64,000 nucleotides of DNA, from assembly GCA_046350115.1 (NCBI GenBank), contig JAXMAZ010000016.1, positions 1-64,000 of the forward strand. The letters are read 5' to 3'. Position 1 is the first letter of the stretch; every line of letters starts with the position of its first letter. Source of the DNA: JAXMAZ01 sp046350115. Its GTDB lineage: Bacteria; Planctomycetota; Planctomycetia; Gemmatales; Gemmataceae. The notes below the pieces were generated by a model. That model made no database searches. It was not told the origin of the DNA and was given only the letters and a program-made list of their open reading frames with translations. Shown one piece after another: positions 52,629 to 60,439 of the stretch. The position numbers and the translations under genes are program-made.

Positions 52629-53624
52629 ATGCACCTTCGCCGGCCGTTCGGCACCGCCGCGCTCGTCCTCGTTCTTATCGCCCCGGTCGCCCCCGCGGCC
52701 GACTACCGCACCCGCAACTTCACCGTCACGGCCCCCAGCGCGGAGCTGGCCAAGACGTTCGGCGAGTACGCCGAGAAGTACCGCCAGGAAAAGGCCTTGG
52801 AGTGGCTCGGCACCACCATGCCGGACTGGTCCCGGCCGTGCCCGCTGAAGGTCGAGGTGAAGATGGGCCAGGCCGGCGGGGCCACCACCTTCACCTTCGG
52901 CTCCGGGCCGGACGGCCGAGGCGGGGTGCTGTCCCAGGAGATGAAGATCTTCGGGGACGTGAAGCAGCTTCTGAACAGTGTCCTGCCGCATGAAGTGACA
53001 CACACCGTCCTGGCTTACCGGTTCGGCCAGGCGGTGCCGCGGTGGGCGGACGAGGGCGGGAGCGTGCTGAGCGAGAACGACGAGGAGCGGTACAGCCACG
53101 ACATCCGCTGCCGGGAGATCCTCAACCAGGGGCGGGGCATCCAGCTCGCCAACCTGTTCCGCATGACCGAGTACCCGCGGGACATGATCGTGGTGTACGC
53201 CCAGGGGTACTCGATCTGCCAGTACCTGATCGACAACGGCGGCCGGCGGAAGTTCCTGGAGTTCGTCGAGACCGGGATGCGGCGGGGCAACCGGAACTGG
53301 GACGAGGCGGTGCAGATGTACGGGTACAACAGCATCGACGAGATGCAGGCGGCCTGGCTGGCCGACCTGAAGACCCCGCCCAAGCCGCTGGCCGCCCGCG
53401 CCCTGGCCGCCCGCCCGGCGTCGGCCGCGGCCGGCAGCGCACAGACCGCCAGCCGGGGCACCGTCGAGACGCGGACGAGCGGCGGGTCGGTGCTGCCGCG
53501 GCTGGAGCCGCCGGTGGTGGCCCGCGGGGCGGCCCCGGACGACCGGCGGACGGTCAGCCAGGCGAAGCCGGCCAGCCCGCCCCTGCCGTCGCTCGGGGCG
53601 CCGGAGTTCCCGACCCGACGCTGA
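52629..53624 (+). CDS. Secreted zinc metallopeptidase-like protein
   Basis: 331 residues. Signal peptide (FGTAALVLVLIAPVAPAA), a central gluzincin motif HEVTH in LPHEVTHTVLAYRF with a downstream Glu in RWADEGGSVLSE (peptidase MA-like arrangement), then YAQGYSICQYLIDNGGRRKF, and a Pro/Ala-rich low-complexity tail. A strong ribosome-binding site (GGAGG) sets the start. Confidence 0.83.
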   Translation: MHLRRPFGTAALVLVLIAPVAPAADYRTRNFTVTAPSAELAKTFGEYAEKYRQEKALEWLGTTMPDWSRPCPLKVEVKMGQAGGATTFTFGSGPDGRGGVLSQEMKIFGDVKQLLNSVLPHEVTHTVLAYRFGQAVPRWADEGGSVLSENDEERYSHDIRCREILNQGRGIQLANLFRMTEYPRDMIVVYAQGYSICQYLIDNGGRRKFLEFVETGMRRGNRNWDEAVQMYGYNSIDEMQAAWLADLKTPPKPLAARALAARPASAAAGSAQTASRGTVETRTSGGSVLPRLEPPVVARGAAPDDRRTVSQAKPASPPLPSLGAPEFPTRR

Positions 53625-53657
53625 GTCGACGCCGGTAGCAGAGAAGAGGCGTCAGCG

Positions 53658-53691
53658 CCCCGCCCCGCGGACCGGAACCCGCGGGGCGGGG
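53658..53691 (+). terminator. Probable terminator after the peptidase gene
   Basis: Perfect 13-bp arms CCCCGCCCCGCGG (53658-53670) and complement (53679-53691), 8-base loop, followed by TCGTTTCGT. The T-run is weak. Confidence 0.6.
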
Positions 53692-53714
53692 TCGTTTCGT
53701 GGACGAGGCCGCCC

Positions 53715-54182
53715 ATGCCGATCCCCGACCTGGTGGACAACGTCCTGCCCGACGGCGTCCACGACTGCACGCCCGACGAGGTGGCGGCGGCGTTCGGCCG
53801 GTTCCAGCGGTCGGACCGGCGGACCCGGCTGACCGAGCAGTTGCTCCGCTACCTCGCCGAGGCGAAGCGGTCCGGGCTGGTGGCGGCGGTGGTCGTCGAC
53901 GGCAGCTACGTGACGGCCAAGGACGAGCCGGGGGACATCGACCTGATCGTGGTGCTGGCCGCTGACCACGATTATGCCCGGGAGCTGAGGCCGTTCGAGT
54001 ACAATGTGGTGACGAAGGCGGGGATCAGGCGGATGAAGTACCCGTTCGACGTGCTCATCCAGCCCGACGGGTCCGCGGCGCTGGCCGCAGACATTACCTT
54101 CTTCCAGCAAGTGAACCCGACGAAGGACGCCGGGCTGACGGCCCGGACCCGCAAGGGCGTGTTGAGGGTGCCGTTACTATGA
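53715..54182 (+). CDS. Minimal nucleotidyltransferase (DUF6932-like)
   Basis: 155 residues. Helical N-terminus, then VAAVVVDGSYVTAKDEPGDI followed by DLIVVLAADHDYA: GSxxT and DxD metal-binding pattern of MNT-type nucleotidyltransferases. KYPFDVLIQPDGS supplies the third strand. Its stop overlaps the start of the next gene (ATGA), so the two form a tight pair like known toxin-antitoxin or MNT-partner modules. Confidence 0.78.
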   Translation: MPIPDLVDNVLPDGVHDCTPDEVAAAFGRFQRSDRRTRLTEQLLRYLAEAKRSGLVAAVVVDGSYVTAKDEPGDIDLIVVLAADHDYARELRPFEYNVVTKAGIRRMKYPFDVLIQPDGSAALAADITFFQQVNPTKDAGLTARTRKGVLRVPLL

Positions 54183-54481
54183 CGACCGACCAGAAACTCG
54201 CCGGGCTGAACGCGACACTGGAGGCTCTCGCCTGCCTGGAGCGGTCGTTGTTCCACACCCATCAAGACAAAGCGAAGTACCACCCGTCCTGGTATCGGGT
54301 GTTCGCGGAGCCGACGGCCGAGGAGATTTGCAAGCTCCGGGCACAGGTCGACGCGATGATCGGGCTGACCGAGTTCGCCACCTCCGCCGAGTTCCGTGAC
54401 ACCGCGGCCGAGACCGGCCGGCCGACCGTGGACCCGCTCCCGTCCGCTGCCGCAACCGCGGTCGAACCGATTCCGGGCTGA
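54179..54481 (+). CDS. Small helical partner of the nucleotidyltransferase
   Basis: 100 residues: KLAGLNATLEALACLERSLF, KYHPSWYRVFAEPTAEEICK, LRAQVDAMIGLTEF, then a disordered tail. Co-translated with the nucleotidyltransferase. It could be the protein the transferase modifies, or its inhibitor. It lacks an RX4-6H HEPN motif, so it is not a classic HEPN toxin. Confidence 0.65.
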   Translation: MTTDQKLAGLNATLEALACLERSLFHTHQDKAKYHPSWYRVFAEPTAEEICKLRAQVDAMIGLTEFATSAEFRDTAAETGRPTVDPLPSAAATAVEPIPG

Positions 54482-54540
54482 CCGTCTTGCGACCGGGCGA
54501 CCGCCGCGTCATGCTGGACGCGGAACCTGGAGTCGCCCGC

Positions 54541-56805
54541 ATGTCCGCCGACCGCACCGCCCGCACGCTCCCCCTTCCCCCGGACGACGCGACCCCGGGG
54601 TCGCCGTCCACGGCCCCGCCGGGCGACCCGACGCGAACGCTGCCGCACGCCCTCCCGCCGACCCCGCCGGCCCCCGCCGGCCGCTACCAGTTCGGGGAGG
54701 AGATCGCCCGCGGCGGGATGGGGGCGGTGTACCGGGCGACGGACACGGCGCTCGGCCGCGAGGTGGCGGTCAAGGTGGTGCAGTCGGGGTCGGACGCCCT
54801 GGCCCGGCGGTTCGCGGACGAGGCCCACATCACCGGCCAGTTGCAGCACCCGAACATCCCGCCGGTGTACGACCTGGGCACGCTGCCGGACGGCCGGCCG
54901 TTCCTGGCGATGAAGCTGATCAAGGGGCAGACGCTCGACGCCATGCTGAAAGCCGACGGGCCGGGGTCGGGGCGATGGCTGCCCATCTTCGAGCGGATCT
55001 GCGAGGCGGTCGGGTACGCCCATGCCCACGGGGTCATCCACCGGGACTTGAAGCCGCAGAACGTGATGGTCGGGGCGTTCGGCGAAGTCCAGGTGATGGA
55101 CTGGGGCTTGGCGAAGGTCTTGGCGAGCGGGGGGCGTCAGCCCCCGGTTGGCGCGGACCCCGAGGCGACCGCCCCGGGCACGGCGATCGTCCCCACCCGG
55201 GACGCGGACGAGGCGACCCGGGCCGGGAGCGTCCTGGGGACGCCGGCGTACATGCCGCCGGAGCAGGCGATCGGGGCGGTGGACCAGATCGACGCCCGGA
55301 GCGACGTGTTCGGCCTCGGGGCCATCCTGTGTGCGGTGCTGACCGGGCAACCGCCCTACGTAGGGGCGGACGCGGAGAGTACCCGCCAGTTGGCCGCCCG
55401 GGGGAAACTGGACGACGCCTTCGCCCGGCTGGCCGCCTGCGGGGCGGAGCCGGAGTTGGTGGCGCTGTGCAAGCGGTGCCTGTCGCCGGAGAAGGGGGAC
55501 CGGCCGGCCGACGCCGGCGTGGTGGCCTCCGAGGTGGCGGCGCTGCGGGCGGCGGCCGAGGACCGGGCGAAGCGGGCCGATCTGGACGCCGCCCGGCTCG
55601 AGGTGCGGGCGGCCGAGGAGGCGAAGCGGCGGCGGGTGCGGCGGGCGTTGGTCGCGGCGCTGGCCGCCGGGCTGGTGGCGTCCACCGGGTTCGGGCTGTG
55701 GGCGAAGGCCGAAGCCGACCGGGCGACGGCCCAGGAGAAGGAGACCGAGAAGGCGCTCGGGCAGGTGTCGGCCGAGAAGACGGAGACGCAGAAGGCGTTG
55801 GCCCAGGTGACGGCGGAGCAGGGGCGGACCCGGGAGGCGTTGGCGGCGGCCGAGCGGAACCTGTTGGACCGGGACGCCGCCCGCAAGCGGACTCTGGACG
55901 CGCTGCGGAAGCTGACGGACGAGTTGGTCGGGGAGCGGGCCGGCCGGCAGGTGGCCCTGACCGACCGGGACCGGCAGTTCTTCCGGGACGTGCTGAAGCT
56001 GTGGGACGAGTTCGCCGACTCGCGGGAGGCCGGGCCGGACGCAGACGTCCTGCGGGCGGAGGGGGCGTACCGGGTCGGGTTTCTGCGGTTCAAACTGGGT
56101 GAGCACACCGAGGCAGAGGCGGCGTACCGGGCCGCCCTCGGGGTGTATGCGAATCTGGCCGCCGCCCACCCGGCCGTCCCCGACTACCAGGCCGGGCTGG
56201 CCGCCACCCACACCAACCTGGGCATCCTGCTGCAGACCACCGGCCGTCCGGCGGACGCTCTGCCGCTATTCGACCGGGCCATCGCCACCCTCACCAAGGT
56301 CCGGGCGACCGTGCCGGCCAACCCGACCGCCCGCCAGTTCCTCCGCAACAGCCACATAGGCCGGGCCGCGACGCGGGACCGGCTCGGCCGGTTCGCCGAC
56401 GCGGCCGCCGACTGGGACAAGGCCATCGAGCTGGACCCCGGCCCGGCCCGCACTGTCCTTCGGGCGAAGCGGGCCAGCTCCCGCCTCCAGGCCGGGCAGG
56501 TGGCCGAGGCGGTCGCTGACGTGGCCGAGTTGACCAAAGGCAGCGGGTGGGATGCGAACCAGTGGTACGACTTCGCCTGCGTGTACGCCGTTGCCAGTAG
56601 CAAGCTCGCGGACAAGCGGGAGGAGTACGCCCGCCGGGCCGTCGTGCTGCTCCAGCGGGCGGTGAAGGCCGGGTACAAGAACGCCGCCCACCTGGCCAAA
56701 GACCCCGACCTCGACCCGCTCCGCGGCCGGCTCGACTTCCGCTGGCTGCTCGCCTCCCTCCCGAAGCCGCCGGAGGCCGCCCCGCGGCCGCGGTCGGTGC
56801 GGTAG
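54541..56805 (+). CDS. Ser/Thr kinase with membrane helix and TPR-type sensor
   Basis: 754 residues. Kinase domain about 49-320: IARGGMGAVYRATD, VAVKVVQSG, HRDLKPQNVMVGAF, DWGLAK in place of DFG, GTPAYMPPEQAIG. One membrane helix (about 368-388, LVAALAAGLVASTGFGLWAK), a long coiled coil, and TPR-like repeats to the end (AEAAYRAALGVYANLAAAHP, FADAAADWDKAIELDPGPAR). The last 27 codons, stop and flank are copied further downstream as a spacer repeat. Start at 54541 preferred for its GGAG; ATG 54511 is in frame. Confidence 0.92.
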   Translation: MSADRTARTLPLPPDDATPGSPSTAPPGDPTRTLPHALPPTPPAPAGRYQFGEEIARGGMGAVYRATDTALGREVAVKVVQSGSDALARRFADEAHITGQLQHPNIPPVYDLGTLPDGRPFLAMKLIKGQTLDAMLKADGPGSGRWLPIFERICEAVGYAHAHGVIHRDLKPQNVMVGAFGEVQVMDWGLAKVLASGGRQPPVGADPEATAPGTAIVPTRDADEATRAGSVLGTPAYMPPEQAIGAVDQIDARSDVFGLGAILCAVLTGQPPYVGADAESTRQLAARGKLDDAFARLAACGAEPELVALCKRCLSPEKGDRPADAGVVASEVAALRAAAEDRAKRADLDAARLEVRAAEEAKRRRVRRALVAALAAGLVASTGFGLWAKAEADRATAQEKETEKALGQVSAEKTETQKALAQVTAEQGRTREALAAAERNLLDRDAARKRTLDALRKLTDELVGERAGRQVALTDRDRQFFRDVLKLWDEFADSREAGPDADVLRAEGAYRVGFLRFKLGEHTEAEAAYRAALGVYANLAAAHPAVPDYQAGLAATHTNLGILLQTTGRPADALPLFDRAIATLTKVRATVPANPTARQFLRNSHIGRAATRDRLGRFADAAADWDKAIELDPGPARTVLRAKRASSRLQAGQVAEAVADVAELTKGSGWDANQWYDFACVYAVASSKLADKREEYARRAVVLLQRAVKAGYKNAAHLAKDPDLDPLRGRLDFRWLLASLPKPPEAAPRPRSVR

Positions 56806-56860
56806 CGGCGGTGGCCGACTCCCGGTAAGCTGCAAGCGTCCCCGCGTCGGGAGGTGTCGT

Positions 56861-57118
56861 ATGTCCGCCGTCCTGTCCATCCCCGTACCGGATCACGTCT
56901 TGGCCCGCCTCCGGGAGCGTGCCGCCGAACTAGGGTCCACCCCTGAACAAGTGGCCGCCGCCGATCTGGCCCAGGCCGCCAGCCCGGTCCGCCCTAGCGA
57001 GCGGCTGCGGCGACTCGCTGGCTCCATTCCGCTGGGCGATAGCAACGTCGCCGAACGAGTCGATGAACTCCTCGGCGACGCCCTGATCGATGAGCTTCGA
57101 GGCCGCCCCGATGCCTGA
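56861..57118 (+). CDS. VapB-like antitoxin, cassette 1
   Basis: 85 residues: SIPVPDHVLARLRERAAELG ribbon-helix start, then PLGDSNVAERVDELLGDALI and an acidic end. Overlaps the PIN toxin by 8 bases. GGGAGG lies 8 bases before the ATG. First unit of the small-gene array after the kinase. Confidence 0.8.
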   Translation: MSAVLSIPVPDHVLARLRERAAELGSTPEQVAAADLAQAASPVRPSERLRRLAGSIPLGDSNVAERVDELLGDALIDELRGRPDA

Positions 57119-57524
57119 CCGGTTCGTCGATACTTCCGGCTGGGCCGCCTGGATCAGCCCGACCGAGCGGTTACACCCGATCGCCGTCGCGGCCGTCGAC
57201 GACACCTGGGCCGGCGGCGGGCGGCTGGTGACCACCTCGTTCGTGCTGGCCGAGTTGACCGGGCTGCTCAACCGGCTGCGGGTGCCGAAGCCCCAGCAAA
57301 TCGAGACACTCGACGCCATCCGGTCCGACCCGGCAGTGGTGGCCGTGTCGGTCGCCGGCCCGCTGGAGGCGGCCGCCTGGGCACTCTGGGCCGCCCGGCC
57401 GGACAAGGAGTGGACGGTGGTCGATTGCGCCAGCTTCATCGCCATGCAAGAGCGGCGGTTGACCGAATCGCTGACGACTGACCACCACTTCGAGCAAGCC
57501 GGGTTCGTCCGCCTGCTGCGCTAA
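57111..57524 (+). CDS. PIN-domain ribonuclease toxin, cassette 1
   Basis: 137 residues, intact VapC type: DRFVDTSGWAAWISPTERLH (Asp), TTSFVLAELTGLLNRLRVPK (Glu), EWTVVDCASFIAMQERRLTE (Asp in VVD), DHHFEQAGFVRLLR (Asp). Paralogous to the broken toxin at 46496-46915. Confidence 0.92.
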   Translation: MPDRFVDTSGWAAWISPTERLHPIAVAAVDDTWAGGGRLVTTSFVLAELTGLLNRLRVPKPQQIETLDAIRSDPAVVAVSVAGPLEAAAWALWAARPDKEWTVVDCASFIAMQERRLTESLTTDHHFEQAGFVRLLR

Positions 57525-57571
57525 CCCGTCGGGAGGCGGGTGGAACAAGCCAAGTACACTCCGGAGGCCGA

Positions 57572-57658
57572 CGCGGCCGGCTCGACTTCCGCTGGCTGCT
57601 CGCCTCCCTCCCCCCGCCGCCGGAGGCCGCCCCGACGCCGCGGCCGGGGCGGTAGAAT
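57572..57658 (+). repeat. Spacer repeat 2: copy of the kinase 3' end with a -10 box
   Basis: 57572-57655 repeats 56722-56805 (last codons and stop of the kinase): the first 41 bases are identical and the rest differs at a few positions. It ends GGGGCGGTAGAATG, adding a -10 box (TAGAAT 57653-57658) absent from the kinase copy. It separates cassette 1 from cassette 2. Confidence 0.88.
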
Positions 57659-57686
57659 GATGTCGGTCCACATCCGGAGGACGTTC

Positions 57687-57914
57687 ATGACCGTTACGCT
57701 ACCCGACGCGGCCACCGCCGCCCTCTTGGCCCAGGCCGCCGACCGGGTTCCGGTCCGCGGGCCGGACGGCACGCTGATCGGCTTCTTCGACCCGTTGCCC
57801 CAGTTCGAGATGTCGGACGAAGAGGTCACGCGAATGATCAATGACCCGAACACCAAGTGGTGTACCCCCGACGAGGTGACGGCCCGGCTCCGGTCGCTGG
57901 ACGGGCAAGGCTGA
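57687..57914 (+). CDS. Putative antitoxin, cassette 2
   Basis: 75 residues: MTVTLPDAATAALLAQA, PVRGPDGTLIGFFDPL, EEVTRMINDPNTKWCTPDEV. Shares the PDG-T/R-LIG/LGRF plan and C-terminal helix with the cassette 3 antitoxin, so the two are related. GGAGG before the ATG; shares one base with the toxin start (TGATG). Confidence 0.78.
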   Translation: MTVTLPDAATAALLAQAADRVPVRGPDGTLIGFFDPLPQFEMSDEEVTRMINDPNTKWCTPDEVTARLRSLDGQG

Positions 57915-58174
57915 TGTTTACCGTCACCTGGGCGGCCCCCGTACTCGACCGGCTAGCCGATCTGTACGTCGCGGCCGACCCCGCTGACCGGCGACGGATG
58001 GCGGACGGCGTGGAAGCGTTGAACCGACGGCTGGCCCTGCGGCCGTGGGACGAGGGCGAATCCCGCGACGGGCTGTATCGGCTCACCTTCCCCCCGCTGC
58101 TGGCTGTCCGGTTCCATGTAGACCGGATGGCGGACACGGTTCAAGTCGTCGGGGTGGCTCGCTGGGGCCGCTGA
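57914..58174 (+). CDS. RelE/ParE-fold toxin, cassette 2
   Basis: 86 residues: MFTVTWAAPVLDRLADLYVA, RRMADGVEALNRRLALRPWD, GESRDGLYRLTFPPLLAVRF, HVDRMADTVQVVGVARWGR. The helix-hairpin then beta-strand order fits the RelE/ParE fold. Paralogue of the cassette 3 toxin. Confidence 0.8.
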   Translation: MFTVTWAAPVLDRLADLYVAADPADRRRMADGVEALNRRLALRPWDEGESRDGLYRLTFPPLLAVRFHVDRMADTVQVVGVARWGR

Positions 58175-58176
58175 CC

Positions 58177-58218
58177 GCCGGAGGCCGCCCCGCCGCCGCG
58201 ACCGGTGCGGTAGAATGG
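58177..58218 (+). repeat. Spacer repeat 3 with a -10 box
   Basis: GCCGGAGGCCGCCCCGCCGC followed by GCGACCGGTGCGGTAGAATG: the 3' half of the kinase-tail repeat, again ending in a TAGAAT box (58211-58216). It starts 3 bp after the cassette 2 stop and lies 27 bp before the cassette 3 ATG. Confidence 0.85.
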
Positions 58219-58244
58219 CAACCGCCCCCCTTGGAGGTCTGCCC

Positions 58245-58493
58245 ATGTCGATTACCATCACCGACCCGACCGCCGTTGCCGCCCTGGCGACCGCCGTCGA
58301 CCCGGACGAAATCCGCGGCCCAGACGGCCGGTTGCTCGGCCGGTTCATCCCGGCCAACGCCCCGCAACCGGCGTTCCCCGAGTTCGGCCTCACCCTCGCC
58401 CAGATGGACCAGCTCCGCACCGACCCGGCCGCCGAGTGGGTGCCGGCCGACCGCGTGCTCGACCGCCTCCGCGGCCGGGCGGGGACCGCGTAA
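58245..58493 (+). CDS. Putative antitoxin, cassette 3
   Basis: 82 residues from ATG 58245 (GGAGG upstream): MSITITDPTAVAALATAVDP, IRGPDGRLLGRFIPAN, MDQLRTDPAAEWVPADRVLD. An in-frame ATG at 58215 lies within the promoter box and is unlikely. Related to the cassette 2 antitoxin. Stop and toxin start overlap by one base (TAATG). Confidence 0.78.
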   Translation: MSITITDPTAVAALATAVDPDEIRGPDGRLLGRFIPANAPQPAFPEFGLTLAQMDQLRTDPAAEWVPADRVLDRLRGRAGTA

Positions 58494-58768
58494 TGTTCAC
58501 CGTCATCTGGCGGGCCGCGGCGTTGGACGCCGTGTCCGACTTGTACGTCACACTCAACTTGGACGGCCAGAACCGGCTGGCGTCGGCTATCGACTCGCTC
58601 AACCATCGGCTGGCCGCCGACCCGTTAGATGTCGGGGAATCGCGGGAGGGCAGTTATCGGGTCGCGTTCCCGGACGTACTGGTGGTGTCGTTCTGGGTCG
58701 ATACCCCGGCCGCGCTCGTCCAAGTAGTCAGCGCCGCCCGGTTCAGCCGACAACGGCCCGGGGGTTGA
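58493..58768 (+). CDS. RelE/ParE-fold toxin, cassette 3
   Basis: 91 residues: MFTVIWRAAALDAVSDLYVT, NRLASAIDSLNHRLAADPLD, GESREGSYRVAFPDVLVVSF, WVDTPAALVQVVSAARFSR. Aligns end to end with the cassette 2 toxin (GESR-G-YR core conserved). Confidence 0.8.
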   Translation: MFTVIWRAAALDAVSDLYVTLNLDGQNRLASAIDSLNHRLAADPLDVGESREGSYRVAFPDVLVVSFWVDTPAALVQVVSAARFSRQRPGG

Positions 58769-58770
58769 CG

Positions 58771-58811
58771 GCCGGAGTCCGCCCCGCCGCCGCGACCGGG
58801 GCGGTAGGATA
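58771..58811 (+). repeat. Spacer repeat 4 with a -10 box
   Basis: GCCGGAGTCCGCCCCGCCGC followed by GCGACCGGGGCGGTAGGATA: third downstream copy, -10 TAGGAT (58805-58810). It starts 3 bp after the cassette 3 stop, the same phase as spacer repeat 3. Confidence 0.85.
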
Positions 58812-58834
58812 AGGGCAACACCCCGGGGGCCGAC

Positions 58835-59100
58835 CTGAACGCCGAATCGGTCCGCGACCGGCTCCGCCGACAGCTGTTCGAGCCGTTCGAGATTCGCATG
58901 ACCAACGGCGACAACCACGTCATCCGCCACCCGGAGCTGGTCAGGGTGGTCGGCAACCGGCTCGTCATCGGCTACCCCGAGACGGACCGGATCGCCATCG
59001 TCTCGCTGCCCCCATCAACGGCATCGAAGTGCGCCGGCCGGGGGGCGATCCGGGTCCGATTCCGCCTGAGACTTGGCAGGGGGCACCAGGCGGAGAGTGA
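58835..59100 (+). pseudogene. Small protein of cassette 4, start and frame damaged
   Basis: LNAESVRDRLRRQLFEPFEI, RMTNGDNHVIRHPELVRVVG, YPETDRIAIVSLP, then after a one-base loss near 59014 INGIEVRRPGG to the stop at 59098-59100. The first codon is CTG where ATG would be expected, and the frame is broken, so the gene is probably dead. The type (short, EPFEIRMTNG) is one I associate with stand-alone small proteins of planctomycetes; it is not a known toxin or antitoxin. Confidence 0.65.
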
Positions 59101-59135
59101 ACCGGTCGCCCCGCGTGCCCACGGCTTGTCGGCCG

Positions 59136-60122
59136 TCAGTCGTCGGCCGTCCCGGACTCGCCGCCGTTGCGGGTACTCAGCGCCTGCAGGACCGGCAGCG
59201 GTAGGGTCTGGCGGAAGAACTTCACCGACCCGTCCGCCCGCACCAGGTTGGCCCCGCCCGAGTGCCGGCTGCCGTACGCGCTCAGCCGGTCCCAGAACCC
59301 GGCCGCCATCTTGCCCCAGTCGATCGGGGTCGGCGGCGGCAAACCCGGGCCGGGCGGCGGCGGGTTCCACGGGGTCGGGTAGGAGGTGTTGAGTATCACC
59401 GTCCCGGCCAGCAGCAGCCCGGCGGCCGGGCTGTCCCCCGGCACCCGCGCCCACGAGGCGGTGGCCAGGATCGGCTGGAAGATCGGCGTCGGCGGGGTCA
59501 TCCACGGCGCCTTCTGCCACGAGTCGAAGACGCTGTCCCCCACGTCCCGCTCGCCGAACAGCAGGGTGTTCGACGCCCCGTCCCCGATGTCCAGCAGGCG
59601 GTACTGCCGGCGGTCGGCCGGGGTGCTCACGTCGAACACCCCGTCGTGGGTCATCCGGGCGTCCGGGAAGGTGCGGCTGCCGCCGTTCGCCCCGTAGGTG
59701 GTCAGGCCGATGTGCTGGCTGCCGAAGGCGGCCGGGTTCCCGGCGATCCCGGCGGACGGGCAGACGAACACCCGCAGCGGGGTGGCGGCCGGGGTGCCGG
59801 GGCCGCCGTAGTTCGGGCCGACGTTCTTGAAGTCCCACCGCTCGTACACCGCCTCCTGCTCGACGTACGGCAGCAGCTCGACGTACAGCGAGCTGAACCG
59901 GCCGTTCGGCCCCGGGTGGGCGATGCCGGGCGGGAAGATCCGCTTGGCCTCGTGGTAGTTGTGGGCGGCCAGGGCGATCTGCTTCAGGTTGTTCTGGCAG
60001 GCGGATCGGGCGGCCGAGTCCCGCACCTTCTGGACGGCCGGCAGGAGCAGGCCGATGAGCACCGCGATGATGGCGATGACGACCAGCAGCTCGATCAGGG
60101 TGAACGCCGAGCGGGGCCGCAT
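59136..60122 (-). CDS. DUF1559 prepilin-like exported protein
   Basis: 328 residues. Type IV prepilin-like N-terminus RSAFTLIELLVVIAIIAVLI with short basic leader, then QNNLKQIALAAHNYHEAKRI, FPPGIAHPGPNGRF, and the C-terminal H-x9-DG signature (SRHSGGANLVRADGSVKFFR). One of the large DUF1559 family that dominates planctomycete exported proteins; role unknown, probably processed and assembled like a pseudopilin. Confidence 0.95.
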   Translation of the reverse strand: MRPRSAFTLIELLVVIAIIAVLIGLLLPAVQKVRDSAARSACQNNLKQIALAAHNYHEAKRIFPPGIAHPGPNGRFSSLYVELLPYVEQEAVYERWDFKNVGPNYGGPGTPAATPLRVFVCPSAGIAGNPAAFGSQHIGLTTYGANGGSRTFPDARMTHDGVFDVSTPADRRQYRLLDIGDGASNTLLFGERDVGDSVFDSWQKAPWMTPPTPIFQPILATASWARVPGDSPAAGLLLAGTVILNTSYPTPWNPPPPGPGLPPPTPIDWGKMAAGFWDRLSAYGSRHSGGANLVRADGSVKFFRQTLPLPVLQALSTRNGGESGTADD

Positions 60123-60238
60123 GGCGGACCTCCGGGGAGCGGGATCGCTGTCCCCGAGGGTATGCGGCCCCGCCGGGCGGGGCAAGCGGGAATGCGACCG
60201 AGGGGCGGGACCGGCCGAGCGGGCGAACAAGCCGGGAG

Positions 60239-60304
60239 CAGTTGTGACAACTGTATGAGTCGTCCCTCCGGTCCGATTGACACGGACGTGCGAGCCGGTA
60301 AATA
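60239..60304 (+). promoter_or_regulatory. Promoter with upstream palindrome
   Basis: TTGACA (60277-60282), 16 bp, TAAATA (60299-60304): one of the best sigma70-type promoters of the window, reading toward 60440. CAGTTGT-G-ACAACTG (60239-60253) upstream of the -35 is placed as an activator site. It lies between divergent genes, so it may serve both. Confidence 0.65.
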
Positions 60305-60439
60305 TTCGGCTGTCCGTCATCCTGACGGGACTGACTCCGGCTCGTGCGACACCGCCGGACCACAACCGGCGGCACGAACGGCCGGCGCGGTGCGGGCGAC
60401 GGCGGGGGCGGCGGACCCGGCGACCCGGGCGGGGCGATC

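Noticed and set aside
58215..58244. Earlier ATG for the cassette 3 antitoxin
   Set aside because: It lies inside the -10 box of the spacer repeat, whereas ATG 58245 has a GGAGG at the right distance.
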